Below, piece after piece: positions 1 to 9,154 of a stretch of DNA of 32,942 nt. The stretch spans positions 1 to 32,942 of the forward strand of contig CAMDER010000002.1 of assembly GCA_945896935.1 (NCBI GenBank), in the 5' to 3' direction. A model generated the notes under the pieces. The model was given only the letters and a program-made list of their open reading frames with translations, did no database searches and was not told where the DNA came from. The number at the start of each line of letters is the position of its first letter. The stretch's first letter is position 1. The position numbers and the translations under genes were made by a program. The stretch comes from Bifidobacterium breve. GTDB taxonomy: Bacteria; Actinomycetota; Acidimicrobiia; Acidimicrobiales; Ilumatobacteraceae.

Positions 1-2
1 TG

Positions 3-170
3 TCGTGCTTTGGTGAAGCGATTCCGGCTCAGGCCATTGCCCAGGTGTGCGAATTGGTGTGGCAGCTGCGAGGACAGGCCGAAGGTCGCCAGATCGACAA
101 TGCGAAGTTGGGCATCACTGCGAACCAAGGCCTGTTCGGCCACGGCTCGTCCGTCATCGTCGGCATCTAA
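3..170 (+). CDS. C-terminal fragment of a thiolase / lipid-transfer (SCP2-type) acetyl-CoA acetyltransferase, truncated by the window edge
   Basis: Frame 3 reads SCFGEAIPAQAIAQVCELVWQLRGQAEGRQIDNAKLGITANQGLFGHGSSVIVGI*, with the QLRGxAxGRQ...GLFGHGSS ending typical of this thiolase class. Confidence 0.8.
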   Translation, partial: SCFGEAIPAQAIAQVCELVWQLRGQAEGRQIDNAKLGITANQGLFGHGSSVIVGI

Positions 171-172
171 TT

Positions 173-245
173 CCCCCACTTTGGAATATGCCTGCCGCTA
201 GGCGGCAACCATCTTCCAAAGTGGCGATTTATTGCCGCTAAGGGG
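173..245. repeat. Nested inverted repeat / hairpin between two thiolase genes
   Basis: CCACTTTGGAA (176-186) pairs perfectly with TTCCAAAGTGG (214-224). Inside it, TGCCGC (193-198) pairs with GCGGCA (202-207) around a TAG loop. Confidence 0.8.
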
Positions 246-260
246 AGGGGAAGTAGGCTG

Positions 261-1421
261 ATGGTTATGAGTACTCCGAACGCCTACATCATTGACGCTG
301 TCCGTACACCAGTTGGTCGCCGCGGCGGCGGACTTTCCCAGGTCCATCCCGCCGATATTGGTGCTCACAGCATTAAATCTCTCATCGAGCGCACGGGCGT
401 CGACCCCAACGCCGTTGACGACGTCATCTTCGGCAACGTTGACTCGGTCGGACCCCAGTCTGGCTGCATCGCTCGTACCTGCTGGCTCACCGCCGGACTT
501 CCCGAGCACGTCCCGGGCGTCACGATCGACCGTCAATGTGGTTCGGCTCAGCAATCGGTCCATTTCGCGGCTCAGGCAGTGATGAGCGGCACCATGGATC
601 TCGTGGTCGCCGGCGGCGTGCAGAACATGAGCATGATTCCGATTTCGTCGGCCATGACTGCCGGTCAAGCACTTGGCTTTGACGATCCCTTCACCGGATC
701 ACCAGGTTGGACCACGCGTTACGGCAACGGAGAAGTCAGCCAGTTCGTTGGCGCCGAAATGATGGTCGAAAAGTGGAATCTTTCACGCGATGAAATGGAA
801 GCATTTGCAGTCGAGTCTCACGTGCGTGCCATCAAGGCTCGCGCCGAGGGCCGCTTTGAAGCTGAGATTTCTCCGCTCAACGGCGTGCAACACGATGAAG
901 GCCCGCGCGAACCGAACTGGGAAAAGATTCGCTCGTTGCAGACATTGACACCCGGCGGACGTTTGACGGCTGCTTGTGCAAGTCAGATCTCTGATGGTTC
1001 GGCCGCAATCTTGATCGCTAACGATCAGGCTGTGAAGACTCATGGTCTTAAGCCGCGTGCGCGTATTCATCATATGAGCGTTTTTGCTGATGATCCGATC
1101 ATGATGTTGTCGGCTCCGATCGCCGCGACCAAGCGAGCATTGCAAAAAGCTGGGATGACAATTGACGACATCGACTTGGTTGAAATCAACGAAGCATTTG
1201 CGCCTGTCGTCATGGCATGGATGCGTGAGCTCGGAGCCGATCACGCAAAGGTGAACGTGAACGGTGGAGCGATTGCTCTTGGTCACCCGCTTGGCGCAAC
1301 TGGCGCACGCTTGATGACGACACTCTTGAATGAACTTGAGCGCACCGGCGGACGATTTGGTTTGCAGACAATGTGTGAAGGCGGCGGACAAGCCAACGTC
1401 ACGATTATCGAACGCCTCTAG
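261..1421 (+). CDS. Thiolase family protein (acetyl-CoA C-acyltransferase)
   Basis: 386 aa; DAVRTPVGRRGG start, nucleophile context DRQCGSAQQSVHFAAQ, NGGAIALGHPLGATGAR, and CEGGGQANVTIIERL end. The start could also be the ATG at 267. Confidence 0.93.
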   Translation: MVMSTPNAYIIDAVRTPVGRRGGGLSQVHPADIGAHSIKSLIERTGVDPNAVDDVIFGNVDSVGPQSGCIARTCWLTAGLPEHVPGVTIDRQCGSAQQSVHFAAQAVMSGTMDLVVAGGVQNMSMIPISSAMTAGQALGFDDPFTGSPGWTTRYGNGEVSQFVGAEMMVEKWNLSRDEMEAFAVESHVRAIKARAEGRFEAEISPLNGVQHDEGPREPNWEKIRSLQTLTPGGRLTAACASQISDGSAAILIANDQAVKTHGLKPRARIHHMSVFADDPIMMLSAPIAATKRALQKAGMTIDDIDLVEINEAFAPVVMAWMRELGADHAKVNVNGGAIALGHPLGATGARLMTTLLNELERTGGRFGLQTMCEGGGQANVTIIERL

Positions 1422-2860
1422 CTGTCGAAGCCCAGACCTAAGCGGTCAAGCGAACGTAGCCACAAATTTCGCTTGCCAGTTTTGTCCTCACGATTCAGAC
1501 TCCAGCGGGTGGCTTGAATTCCAGCGAACTTGAAAGGTTCAGGCGGAAACGGTAAAGGCTTACTACGTACAAAATCTGTTTCGGTTGCCTTTGATCGCCG
1601 ACCATCAATGAGGTCGAGCATGACTTCAGCACCGAAGCGTGAAGATGCAACGCCAAGGCCGGTGTAACCAACTGCATATGCAACGCGACCATTCATGGCC
1701 TGGCCCCAGAATACGCAATATCGCGAACAGGTATCGATCGCTCCACCCCACATATGCGAGAACTTCACATCTTCAAGTTGCGGGAAAGTTTTGAAGAAAT
1801 GCATGCTGAGCCTGGCCCAACTTTCGGGTCGGCTTTCTAACTCAGATGAAATCTTTCCACCGAAGAAATAGATCGCGTCATAACCGCCCCACAAAATGCG
1901 GTTGTCTTCGGTGAGTCGGTAGTAATGGAACTGATTCGGGATGTCCGAAAGACCCTGACGATTATTCCAACCGATACTTGCTAACTGAGAAGGTGTGAGT
2001 GGTTCGGTCACCATGCAATAGTCGTACACGGGCGCGATGTAGTTGTTGATTCGTTTGAGTAATGGTTTAAAGGCATTCGTCGCCAATGCCACTTTTCCGG
2101 CACGCACTCGACCAAGCGGTGTTGTGACTAACACTCCCACGCCGTCACGTTCGATTGAAGTTGCTTTGCTGTCTTCGTAAATTCGAACGCCAAGGTATTC
2201 GGCCGCTGCCTTGAGTCCCCAACACAAACGCGCTGGATCGACAATCGCCGCACGATCATGCACCCATAATCCGCCCGAGTAGGTGGGCGAATTCACTTGT
2301 TTTTGCATCTGCTCACGCTCAAGCCACGTGACTTTTTGTCCGAGAGATTTCAATTGCAAGTAATCATCACGAAGTTCATCGAGGTAACTAGGTGGGTGAG
2401 TGCTTGACGCAACTTCGATCACGCCATTTCGCTCGAAATCACAATCAATGCTGTAGCGCTTAATTGCTGCTTCAATTTCGTTGAGATTGGCGATACCAAG
2501 TTCTTCGAGTAGAGCAATTTCTTTAGGAAATCGTTCTTGTCCATTGGCAATGCCGTGGGTGAGCGATGCATCCATGAATCCACCATTGCGACCGCTGGCT
2601 GCAGAACCGATTTCGTGCGCATCGATTAAGACCACGTCACGCGAAGGATCGCGTTCTTTGGCAATGATCGCGGCCCAGAGTCCGGTATATCCGCCGCCAA
2701 CAATGCACAGATCGCATGTTTCGGTGCGCACCAACGTGGGATTTGATAGCGGTTGATCGGCATCTTCATACCAGTACGGATACGGGTCGGCGTCAGCGAT
2801 GGCGTCAAGGCTTCGCGAGTCAAACTCTGCTTCGTGACCTTCGGAACTCACTGTTCTCAC
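1418..2860 (-). CDS. FAD-dependent oxidoreductase (DAO family)
   Basis: 480 aa; N-terminal dinucleotide-binding motif CDLCIVGGGYTGLWAAIIAKERDPSRDVVLIDAHEIGSAASGRNGG and C-terminal GYTGLGVASSRFGAEVMLDLI. Confidence 0.9.
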   Translation of the reverse strand: MRTVSSEGHEAEFDSRSLDAIADADPYPYWYEDADQPLSNPTLVRTETCDLCIVGGGYTGLWAAIIAKERDPSRDVVLIDAHEIGSAASGRNGGFMDASLTHGIANGQERFPKEIALLEELGIANLNEIEAAIKRYSIDCDFERNGVIEVASSTHPPSYLDELRDDYLQLKSLGQKVTWLEREQMQKQVNSPTYSGGLWVHDRAAIVDPARLCWGLKAAAEYLGVRIYEDSKATSIERDGVGVLVTTPLGRVRAGKVALATNAFKPLLKRINNYIAPVYDYCMVTEPLTPSQLASIGWNNRQGLSDIPNQFHYYRLTEDNRILWGGYDAIYFFGGKISSELESRPESWARLSMHFFKTFPQLEDVKFSHMWGGAIDTCSRYCVFWGQAMNGRVAYAVGYTGLGVASSRFGAEVMLDLIDGRRSKATETDFVRSKPLPFPPEPFKFAGIQATRWSLNREDKTGKRNLWLRSLDRLGLGFDS

Positions 2861-2871
2861 CCCTGTTGAGG

Positions 2872-3807
2872 TCAGGCTAGCGGTTCAACCATCTGCCGTT
2901 TGGCTTCCCATCGATTCCAGAACCAGAATGAGGCCCCGACATACGCCCAGCCCGCCAAAATATCGGTGACATAGTGCTCGCCGAAGTACACGAGACACCA
3001 AGCCATTGACAAAGGGAAGAGTAACGAGGTGTACCGCACCCACATGTTGCTCATGCGTTGCCAGAAAAAGACAACGACGAAAAGTGTGAAAGCGGCATGA
3101 AGTGAGGGAAGTGCCGCAGTTGGGTTGGCCCATTGTTGTCCGCGCAGTAGCACGCTGCTGACCGTTTCAAGTCCGAGCCAATTCCAGCCGCGACCAGTTG
3201 ATCTCTGGAGTGGTTCAAGAATTTGATAGGGAAACTTATTGCTGGCGGCCATCCACGGCGGAACGGTTGGCATCGCAATGTAGGTCAGAACGCCGGCGAA
3301 CAACACTGTGGCGAAGCGACGGATGTAACGCACCCACTGTTCGCGATACCGAATCCAGAGATACACCGATGTTGCAACTGGAACGAAGAAGTGGGTGAAG
3401 TAAATAATTGAGCCATACACGTCGTACCACTGAATGTTTTTGTTCCACAGTTGATGTTGCATCCAAACGTTGGGGTCATTGCCAAGGAAAAGTACTTTGT
3501 CAATATTGCGTGGCAGTTCAACCTGCATGGGAAACCCAAATGAATCGGCAATGCCGCGGCTGAAGTCGTACGACAGCCACATGCACGCGTAAAAAGTGAG
3601 GTCACCCACCATCTGTAATTGCTTGCGTTGGGGCTTACCTATATTGCCAATGATGAACGCTGCACTGACCCAGGCGAGTACAGCCATACGCGCGACGGGT
3701 AAACCATGTTGGGCGAAAGAAATAACAAACGCCAAAAAATACAGCGCAAGGAAAAACCATCGCAGGTTCTTGGCAGTCAATAGTTTTTTCACAGACTGAT
3801 GAAACAT
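2872..3807 (-). CDS. PAP2-superfamily membrane protein (phosphatase / inositol phosphotransferase-like)
   Basis: 311 aa, several hydrophobic segments; ALPSLHAAFTLFVVVFFW and YFGEHYVTDILAGWAYVG match PAP2 motifs. Confidence 0.85.
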   Translation of the reverse strand: MFHQSVKKLLTAKNLRWFFLALYFLAFVISFAQHGLPVARMAVLAWVSAAFIIGNIGKPQRKQLQMVGDLTFYACMWLSYDFSRGIADSFGFPMQVELPRNIDKVLFLGNDPNVWMQHQLWNKNIQWYDVYGSIIYFTHFFVPVATSVYLWIRYREQWVRYIRRFATVLFAGVLTYIAMPTVPPWMAASNKFPYQILEPLQRSTGRGWNWLGLETVSSVLLRGQQWANPTAALPSLHAAFTLFVVVFFWQRMSNMWVRYTSLLFPLSMAWCLVYFGEHYVTDILAGWAYVGASFWFWNRWEAKRQMVEPLA

Positions 3808-3838
3808 GTCATGCCGTCAGTAGACGACAGGACAGCAA

Positions 3839-4663
3839 CTAGGCGCTGGCTTGTTCGAGAGCGCGGCGCACCAAGACCTTGGCTAAGTGCGTACGGTACT
3901 CAACAGTTGCGTTGTTGTCGGCTGAGGGTTGTGCGTCTGCTACCGCAAGCGCCGCGGCATCAGCGATTGATGCTCCACCGGCAAGTGCTGCACTCACGCT
4001 CGATGCCAAAATGGGAGTCTGGCCCATGTTGACGAGTCCGACACCCGAACCGTTAGCACCGCGCCATGCGGCAACACCAACAATGGCCCAGTCTTGCGCA
4101 CGGCGGTTGAACTTGTGGAAACTCCAGCCGGCACCATTCATTTTGGGAACGCGAATCTCGGTGAGCATTTCGTCTTCAGCAAGATCGGACTCGAGGAAAC
4201 TCTTGTAGAAGTCTGATGCAGCGATTTCACGGGTGCCGTTTGGTCCTTGAACAACATAAGTTGCGCCAAGGGCCAAGGTAGTTGCGGGAAGATCTGATGC
4301 GGGGTCAGCGTGGGCGATTGAACCACCGATAGTGCCACGGTGACGAACCTGCGGGTCACCAACGTGACCAGCAGCGTGAGCCAACAACGGAACATGCTGT
4401 GCGAGGACGGGTGATTTTTCGACGTCCATGTGACGCGTCATTGCACCAATAGCGATGTGATCGCCGGCATCTTTGATGTACGACAAATCGCTGATACGCG
4501 AAATGTCGACGAGAACTGCGGGCTGCGCGAGACGCAACTTCATCATGGGAAGCAAGCTGTGGCCACCAGCGATGAACTTGGCATCAGAGCCATGTTGACC
4601 AATGAGTGAAATTGCTTCGGCGGTTGAACTGGCACGAACGTAGTCAAATGCTGCGGGGATCAT
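3839..4663 (-). CDS. Xanthine dehydrogenase / CO dehydrogenase-type FAD-binding (medium) subunit
   Basis: 274 aa; FIAGGHSLLPMMKLRLAQP and RHRGTIGGSIAHADPASDLPA are FAD-binding motifs of the CoxM family. Confidence 0.93.
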   Translation of the reverse strand: MIPAAFDYVRASSTAEAISLIGQHGSDAKFIAGGHSLLPMMKLRLAQPAVLVDISRISDLSYIKDAGDHIAIGAMTRHMDVEKSPVLAQHVPLLAHAAGHVGDPQVRHRGTIGGSIAHADPASDLPATTLALGATYVVQGPNGTREIAASDFYKSFLESDLAEDEMLTEIRVPKMNGAGWSFHKFNRRAQDWAIVGVAAWRGANGSGVGLVNMGQTPILASSVSAALAGGASIADAAALAVADAQPSADNNATVEYRTHLAKVLVRRALEQASA

Positions 4664-4672
4664 GTCGTTTCC

Positions 4673-5131
4673 TCACTTACCTGCTGCGGCCATAACGGCC
4701 TTGATGATGTTGTGGTAACCGGTGCAACGACAGAGGTTGCCCTCAAGACCGATGCGAACTTCTTCTTCGGTGGGGTTGGGATTTTCTTCGAGCAAACTTG
4801 TTGCTGCCATGACCATTCCGGGTGTGCAGAATCCGCACTGCAATCCGTGGTTCTCCATGAAGGCCTGCTGCATTGGGTGCAACGTGCCATCGGCAGCAGC
4901 CATGCCTTCGATCGTCGTGATGTTGGCGCCATCTGCTTGCACTGCAAGCACGGTGCAACTCTTCACAGCTTCACCATCGAGGTGCAAGCTGCAGGCGCCA
5001 CATGATGATGTGTCGCATCCGACGTTGGTGCCGGTGAGATTGAGAACTTCGCGTATGTAATGCACGAGCAGCGTGCGCGGCTCAACATCGCTCGTGAACT
5101 TCTTGCCGTTCACAGTGACTTTGATCTCCAC
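4673..5131 (-). CDS. (2Fe-2S)-binding small subunit of a molybdenum hydroxylase (CoxS-like)
   Basis: 152 aa; [28 protein letters not shown] and [12 protein letters not shown] carry the two [2Fe-2S] cysteine sets. Confidence 0.95.
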   Translation of the reverse strand: MEIKVTVNGKKFTSDVEPRTLLVHYIREVLNLTGTNVGCDTSSCGACSLHLDGEAVKSCTVLAVQADGANITTIEGMAAADGTLHPMQQAFMENHGLQCGFCTPGMVMAATSLLEENPNPTEEEVRIGLEGNLCRCTGYHNIIKAVMAAAGK

Positions 5132-5208
5132 AGTGATACCCCCTTCAAAAGCTGCTTCTCAAATGCGGTATGCATTCAAGACAAGCAGGAGCCCTATTCT
5201 GCCCGATT

Positions 5209-5224
5209 CAGGGGTCACCCCCTG
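5209..5224 (-). terminator. Possible hairpin downstream of the BtuF-like gene
   Basis: CAGGGG-TCAC-CCCCTG perfect 6-bp stem just past the 5238 stop; no clear T tract. Confidence 0.3.
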
Positions 5225-5237
5225 TATCGGAACACTC

Positions 5238-6146
5238 CTACCGTAGACGCTGGATGACCTCGGTCGGAAGTGCTGGGAGGCCGGCAACTTCGGGACCGAA
5301 AAAGGCCGCGGCAAGGGCTTCGGCTCCGTCAACTAAACGCGGTCCTGGGCGCACAACGACGGCATCGGCATCAATGGCCCACACCGCGGCTCGAGTCGGC
5401 ATTTGGTCGAGAACCTGTTGGGCCTGTTCGACGGCGCCTGGCAAGCCGTATCCACACGGGGCGACGATGATGTGGTCGGGGTCGGCCTTGCGAATGTCTT
5501 CCCAAGTGGTCGGGACCGAGCGTTCTGCTGGACGGGCCAAAACCGGTTGGCCACCGGCGGCGAGAACAATGTCGGGGACCCAATGGCCACCGACAAAGGG
5601 TGGGTCGATCCATTCCAGAACGAACACCGTCGGCCGTTCGCGACCGGCGAGGTGCGAGTCGGTCCGTTCGCGAAGTGTTACCAGGCGCTGGTGTAGAGCC
5701 ACGACCAGGGCCCGTCCACGTTCGGGGACGCCAGCAGCGTCAGCCACGGTTTGTACCGAATCAATAACTTCGGCGAGCGAATGTGGGTCGATCTGTAAAA
5801 CAGTTGCCTGACAGTTGAGACGAGCAACAGCAAGGTCGACTTCGCCACTCGGAACCGCGCAGACGCGACACAGGTCTTGACTCAAAATGAGATCGGGGTT
5901 GCAGCGTGCGAGTGCTGCGTCGTCAAGCGAATACAACTCGTCACCTGCGGCAAGTCGAGCCCGAACCAATTCATCGATTTCGAGGGGTGTGAGATGTTTC
6001 GTATCCATTCCGCCGACCACGATTTCGCGACCTTGGCGAGCTTCGGCAGGAAAATTGCATTCGAAGGTAACCCCGAGAAGCTGATCTGCGAGCCCGAGAT
6101 CAAAAACAATTTCGGTGGTTGACGGAAGCAAGCTGACGATGCGCAC
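5238..6146 (-). CDS. Cobalamin-binding / ABC transporter substrate-binding protein (BtuF-like)
   Basis: 302 aa; MRIVSLLPSTTEIVFDLGLADQLLGVTFECNFP and CNPDLILSQDLCRVCAVPSGEV are typical of the cobalamin-binding protein family. No signal peptide is obvious. Confidence 0.85.
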   Translation of the reverse strand: MRIVSLLPSTTEIVFDLGLADQLLGVTFECNFPAEARQGREIVVGGMDTKHLTPLEIDELVRARLAAGDELYSLDDAALARCNPDLILSQDLCRVCAVPSGEVDLAVARLNCQATVLQIDPHSLAEVIDSVQTVADAAGVPERGRALVVALHQRLVTLRERTDSHLAGRERPTVFVLEWIDPPFVGGHWVPDIVLAAGGQPVLARPAERSVPTTWEDIRKADPDHIIVAPCGYGLPGAVEQAQQVLDQMPTRAAVWAIDADAVVVRPGPRLVDGAEALAAAFFGPEVAGLPALPTEVIQRLR

Positions 6147-6178
6147 AGGTCAAGAGTAGGCGATCTGTCACGATGTAG

Positions 6179-6370
6179 GCATGGGCGGAGAGGGTATTAG
6201 TAAGCAAGGTTGGCGGCTTTGCTGATTGGATGACTGCGCAACTTGATTGGCATAAGACCTATCTCAATTGCTTTACCGCAGGACCTTCCGGAGTTCGACG
6301 TAGTCGCATGCCCATGGTGCTTCCCGACGAAGAATCGTGTGTGAAAGCCGCTCAAGCCGTCGTTAAGTAA
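6179..6370 (+). pseudogene. Orphan C-terminal protein remnant (family not assigned)
   Basis: Open frame with no plausible upstream start: ...VGGFADWMTAQLDWHKTYLNCFTAGPSGVRRSRMPMVLPDEESCVKAAQAVVK*. Upstream stop TAG at 6176. It reads like a protein C-terminus and lies on + between minus-strand genes. Confidence 0.45.
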
Positions 6371-6376
6371 CGCGGG

Positions 6377-7189
6377 TTATTGATCAAATTTCTTGATGCC
6401 AGTCATGGCATAGACGAAAGTCAAAATCAAAAGTGCACCCATGGCAATGAGTCCGCCCCATGATTGTTCCCACGTCACATCGCCCAAGAAACCTTGACGT
6501 GCAAAGCGCAAGATGTTAGTCATCGGATTGATTCGGGCAACTCCGCGAAGCCATCCGCTCATTGCTGATAATGGAACTTGTGATGTTGACAAAAAGATCG
6601 TGAAGAAAATAGCGAACTGAGTCAGTGTCGCTGCTCCGAGGTTACGCATGCGGAAGGTGAGACCAATCGCAAAACCGGCCGCGACTACTGCGATCGCAAC
6701 AGATGCAATGGCAACACACACGATCGCCATCGGCCCACCAGGTGTGTTCATGCCACCTAAGTATCCGACGAGTACCACCAATGTGATCGGCACAATGCAA
6801 CGCACGACCGCAGCGACGAGTGACGAAATGACTGTGACCCAGCGTTGTGCGGGTGCCATCAGAATGCGATCAAAGAATCCGGTTTGCATGTCGTTGATGA
6901 GTCCGAAGCTGACTCCGAGTGCACCGAAGCTGGCGCCCTGCATTGCATTGAGAGGCACATACCAGTCGAGCGCATTCTTGATACCAAGACTGGTCACTGC
7001 AAACCCAAACGCGCCGCTAAACGCGATGAGTTGGAAAACGGGCATGATGAGCGATGGAATGAATGCCGACGGCATACGGCGTACCCGAATCATCGAGCGC
7101 TTGACCAAGATGGCGACGACTTCTACGGGTCGGGCACCGTCGGAAATTGTTCGCACATTCATGGGCTGTTCGGCGGTGAGGTTGCTCAT
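6377..7189 (-). CDS. ABC-2 type transporter permease
   Basis: 270 aa; multiple TM segments, LINDMQTGFFDRILMAPAQRWVTVISSLVAAVVRC typical of DrrB-like permeases. Confidence 0.9.
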   Translation of the reverse strand: MSNLTAEQPMNVRTISDGARPVEVVAILVKRSMIRVRRMPSAFIPSLIMPVFQLIAFSGAFGFAVTSLGIKNALDWYVPLNAMQGASFGALGVSFGLINDMQTGFFDRILMAPAQRWVTVISSLVAAVVRCIVPITLVVLVGYLGGMNTPGGPMAIVCVAIASVAIAVVAAGFAIGLTFRMRNLGAATLTQFAIFFTIFLSTSQVPLSAMSGWLRGVARINPMTNILRFARQGFLGDVTWEQSWGGLIAMGALLILTFVYAMTGIKKFDQ

Positions 7190-8016
7190 GATGCAGCCAA
7201 TCGATTACTGAGTGCACGAAGAGCAAACGCAATACTGATGATCGCAATGACTAATGGGAGTAGCCAACTCTTGGCAAACTGGGAAGCGCTGAGATCGTGA
7301 TTCATGAAGCCCTGCATACCTTCAACAATGTGTGACATCGGGTTCCAGTCGGCGACTGTGCGATACCAGCCCTTCATGTAGTGACGGGGAAAAAATGCAG
7401 AAGACAAGAACATCAACACAAATACCAGTGGGAAAGCGCCCTGAACCACTTCGGGGCTTCCTGATTTGATGGCGAGACCAGCCATGAGGGCGCTCATTGC
7501 GAGAGCAAGTAATGCGCCACCACCGATCAGGCCGATGTAGCCGATCGGGCCACTCTCAACACGCGCGCCGGCGACCAAGAAGATGATTAAGAAGACAACT
7601 ACTTGCACAACTGCGACAACCATGCTTCCGACCAAACGACCCAAAACGATGGCAGTGCGGCTGATTGGTGAGGCGAGTAGACGTTCAAAGAAACCTTGTT
7701 CGATATCGGTTGCCAAGTCGCCAGCCGCCGATGTTGAACCAAACAACACTCCTTGTAAGACCGCTCCGGCAACTGCGTAATTCATAAATGAGGTGGCGAT
7801 GTTGTCTGTGAAATAGGGATCACTTGCGAGTTTGTTGAAACTTGCAGATCCAAGCGCGGCGAAAAACAGTGGAAAGATAAACGCCGGAGCGAGCACTGCG
7901 GGCTGGCGCAAACGACCAACCACACTTCGGCGCGTCAGCGCGAATGTATGACGAAAAAGTGAACGACCAGAACTTGATGAAGTCATCATTTTTGGATCGG
8001 CAATAGCGATGCTCAT
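7186..8016 (-). CDS. ABC-2 type transporter permease
   Basis: 276 aa; DLATDIEQGFFERLLASPISRTAIVLGRLVGSMVV; overlaps the downstream permease by 4 nt. Confidence 0.9.
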   Translation of the reverse strand: MSIAIADPKMMTSSSSGRSLFRHTFALTRRSVVGRLRQPAVLAPAFIFPLFFAALGSASFNKLASDPYFTDNIATSFMNYAVAGAVLQGVLFGSTSAAGDLATDIEQGFFERLLASPISRTAIVLGRLVGSMVVAVVQVVVFLIIFLVAGARVESGPIGYIGLIGGGALLALAMSALMAGLAIKSGSPEVVQGAFPLVFVLMFLSSAFFPRHYMKGWYRTVADWNPMSHIVEGMQGFMNHDLSASQFAKSWLLPLVIAIISIAFALRALSNRLAAS

Positions 8017-9032
8017 TTGCGTCCTCGACGCGACTTCTTGGTTTCTGGTTCGGCTTCAGTTTCGACTGGTTTGTTGGCCGCATCCGCGCCTTCGAGTCGG
8101 TACCCAGTCGCCTCAGCAAAGACATCGTCAAGACTTGGCTCGTCAAGTTCAAGGTGACGAACTTTGAGACCCGCTTCATCAAGTGCTCGAATAACCGACG
8201 CAACATCTTCGGCGCCTCGGGCCAATCCAACTCCAAGAGTTCCTTCTGAAGTCGGTCGCAAATCACCAAAGCGCGCCAAGATCAAGCGAGCCTCATCGGT
8301 TTCACTACTGGCGACACTGATGCTCAATGTCGGTGAGCCCACCATGGCCTTGAGTTCACGCGGCGCGCCCTGGCGCACAATGTGGCCGTGATCAATGATG
8401 GCAATACGATCGGCGAGTTGATCAGCTTCTTCAAGGTATTGCGTTGTCAGTAAAACCGTGGTTCCGCCAGCGTTGAGTCGTTTGACTTCTTCCCACAATG
8501 TGAGCCGACTCATCGGGTCGAGACCAGTTGTGGGTTCATCTAAGAACAACACAGTTGGTTCGTGCACCAGCGAAAGTGCAAGATCAAGGCGACGACGCAT
8601 GCCACCCGAATATGTGCCAACTCGTCGATCGGCTGCGGCTGTTAAGCCAACTCGCTCAAGAAGTTCTTCGCCACGATTCTTGCCAGCAACTTTTGACAAG
8701 CCGTACAACACTGCTTGCAACGTGAGAAGTTCGCGACCAGTCATCAGTGGGTCAATCGCTGCATCTTGAAGTGCGACACCAATTGATCGGCGAACTTTGT
8801 CGGCATCTTTGACGACGTCGTACCCGGCCACAAATGCTGTTCCGGCGGTTGGCTTCAAAAGCGTTGTCAGCATGCGTACGGTTGTGCTCTTGCCGGCACC
8901 GTTCGGTCCGAGAAATCCGAAAATTTCACCTTGGTGAACTTCAAGATCAACACCGTCAACAGCTTTGATGGCGTTGTCGCCAGTTCCGAAATAACGCGAG
9001 AGTCCGTTAGCAATAATGGGGGCTTGAGTCAC
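8013..9032 (-). CDS. ABC transporter ATP-binding protein (DrrA-like)
   Basis: 339 aa; Walker A GPNGAGKST, signature YSGGMRRRLDLALSL, Walker B VLFLDEPTTGLDP; overlaps the permease by 4 nt. Confidence 0.96.
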   Translation of the reverse strand: MTQAPIIANGLSRYFGTGDNAIKAVDGVDLEVHQGEIFGFLGPNGAGKSTTVRMLTTLLKPTAGTAFVAGYDVVKDADKVRRSIGVALQDAAIDPLMTGRELLTLQAVLYGLSKVAGKNRGEELLERVGLTAAADRRVGTYSGGMRRRLDLALSLVHEPTVLFLDEPTTGLDPMSRLTLWEEVKRLNAGGTTVLLTTQYLEEADQLADRIAIIDHGHIVRQGAPRELKAMVGSPTLSISVASSETDEARLILARFGDLRPTSEGTLGVGLARGAEDVASVIRALDEAGLKVRHLELDEPSLDDVFAEATGYRLEGADAANKPVETEAEPETKKSRRGRK

Positions 9033-9070
9033 AAGGTTGCACTCTACAAGTTGTCTCTGTCGATATATGT

Positions 9071-9112
9071 AAAGACCCGATGATCAACGTCATCGTTGAT
9101 CATCGGGTCTTT
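9071..9112 (-). terminator. Strong hairpin terminator downstream of the CoxL-like gene
   Basis: AAAGACCCGATGATCAACG (9071-9089) pairs perfectly over 19 bp with CGTTGATCATCGGGTCTTT (9094-9112), loop TCAT. Confidence 0.85.
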
Positions 9113-9154
9113 ACTACAGTTGGGCTATTCGCCCGTCAGTATTTCTGGGTCGTA

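Noticed and set aside
198-668. 156-aa minus-strand ORF
   Set aside because: Antisense to the start of the thiolase gene; composition and lack of family motifs mark it as a shadow ORF.
783-1391. 202-aa minus-strand ORF
   Set aside because: Fully antisense to the well-supported thiolase; no recognisable motifs.
5170-5811. 213-aa plus-strand ORF
   Set aside because: Antisense to the BtuF-like gene; Ser/Arg/Ala-rich sequence typical of high-GC shadow frames.
6648-7211. 187-aa plus-strand ORF
   Set aside because: Antisense to the ABC permease; low-complexity T/A/M-rich translation with no domain.
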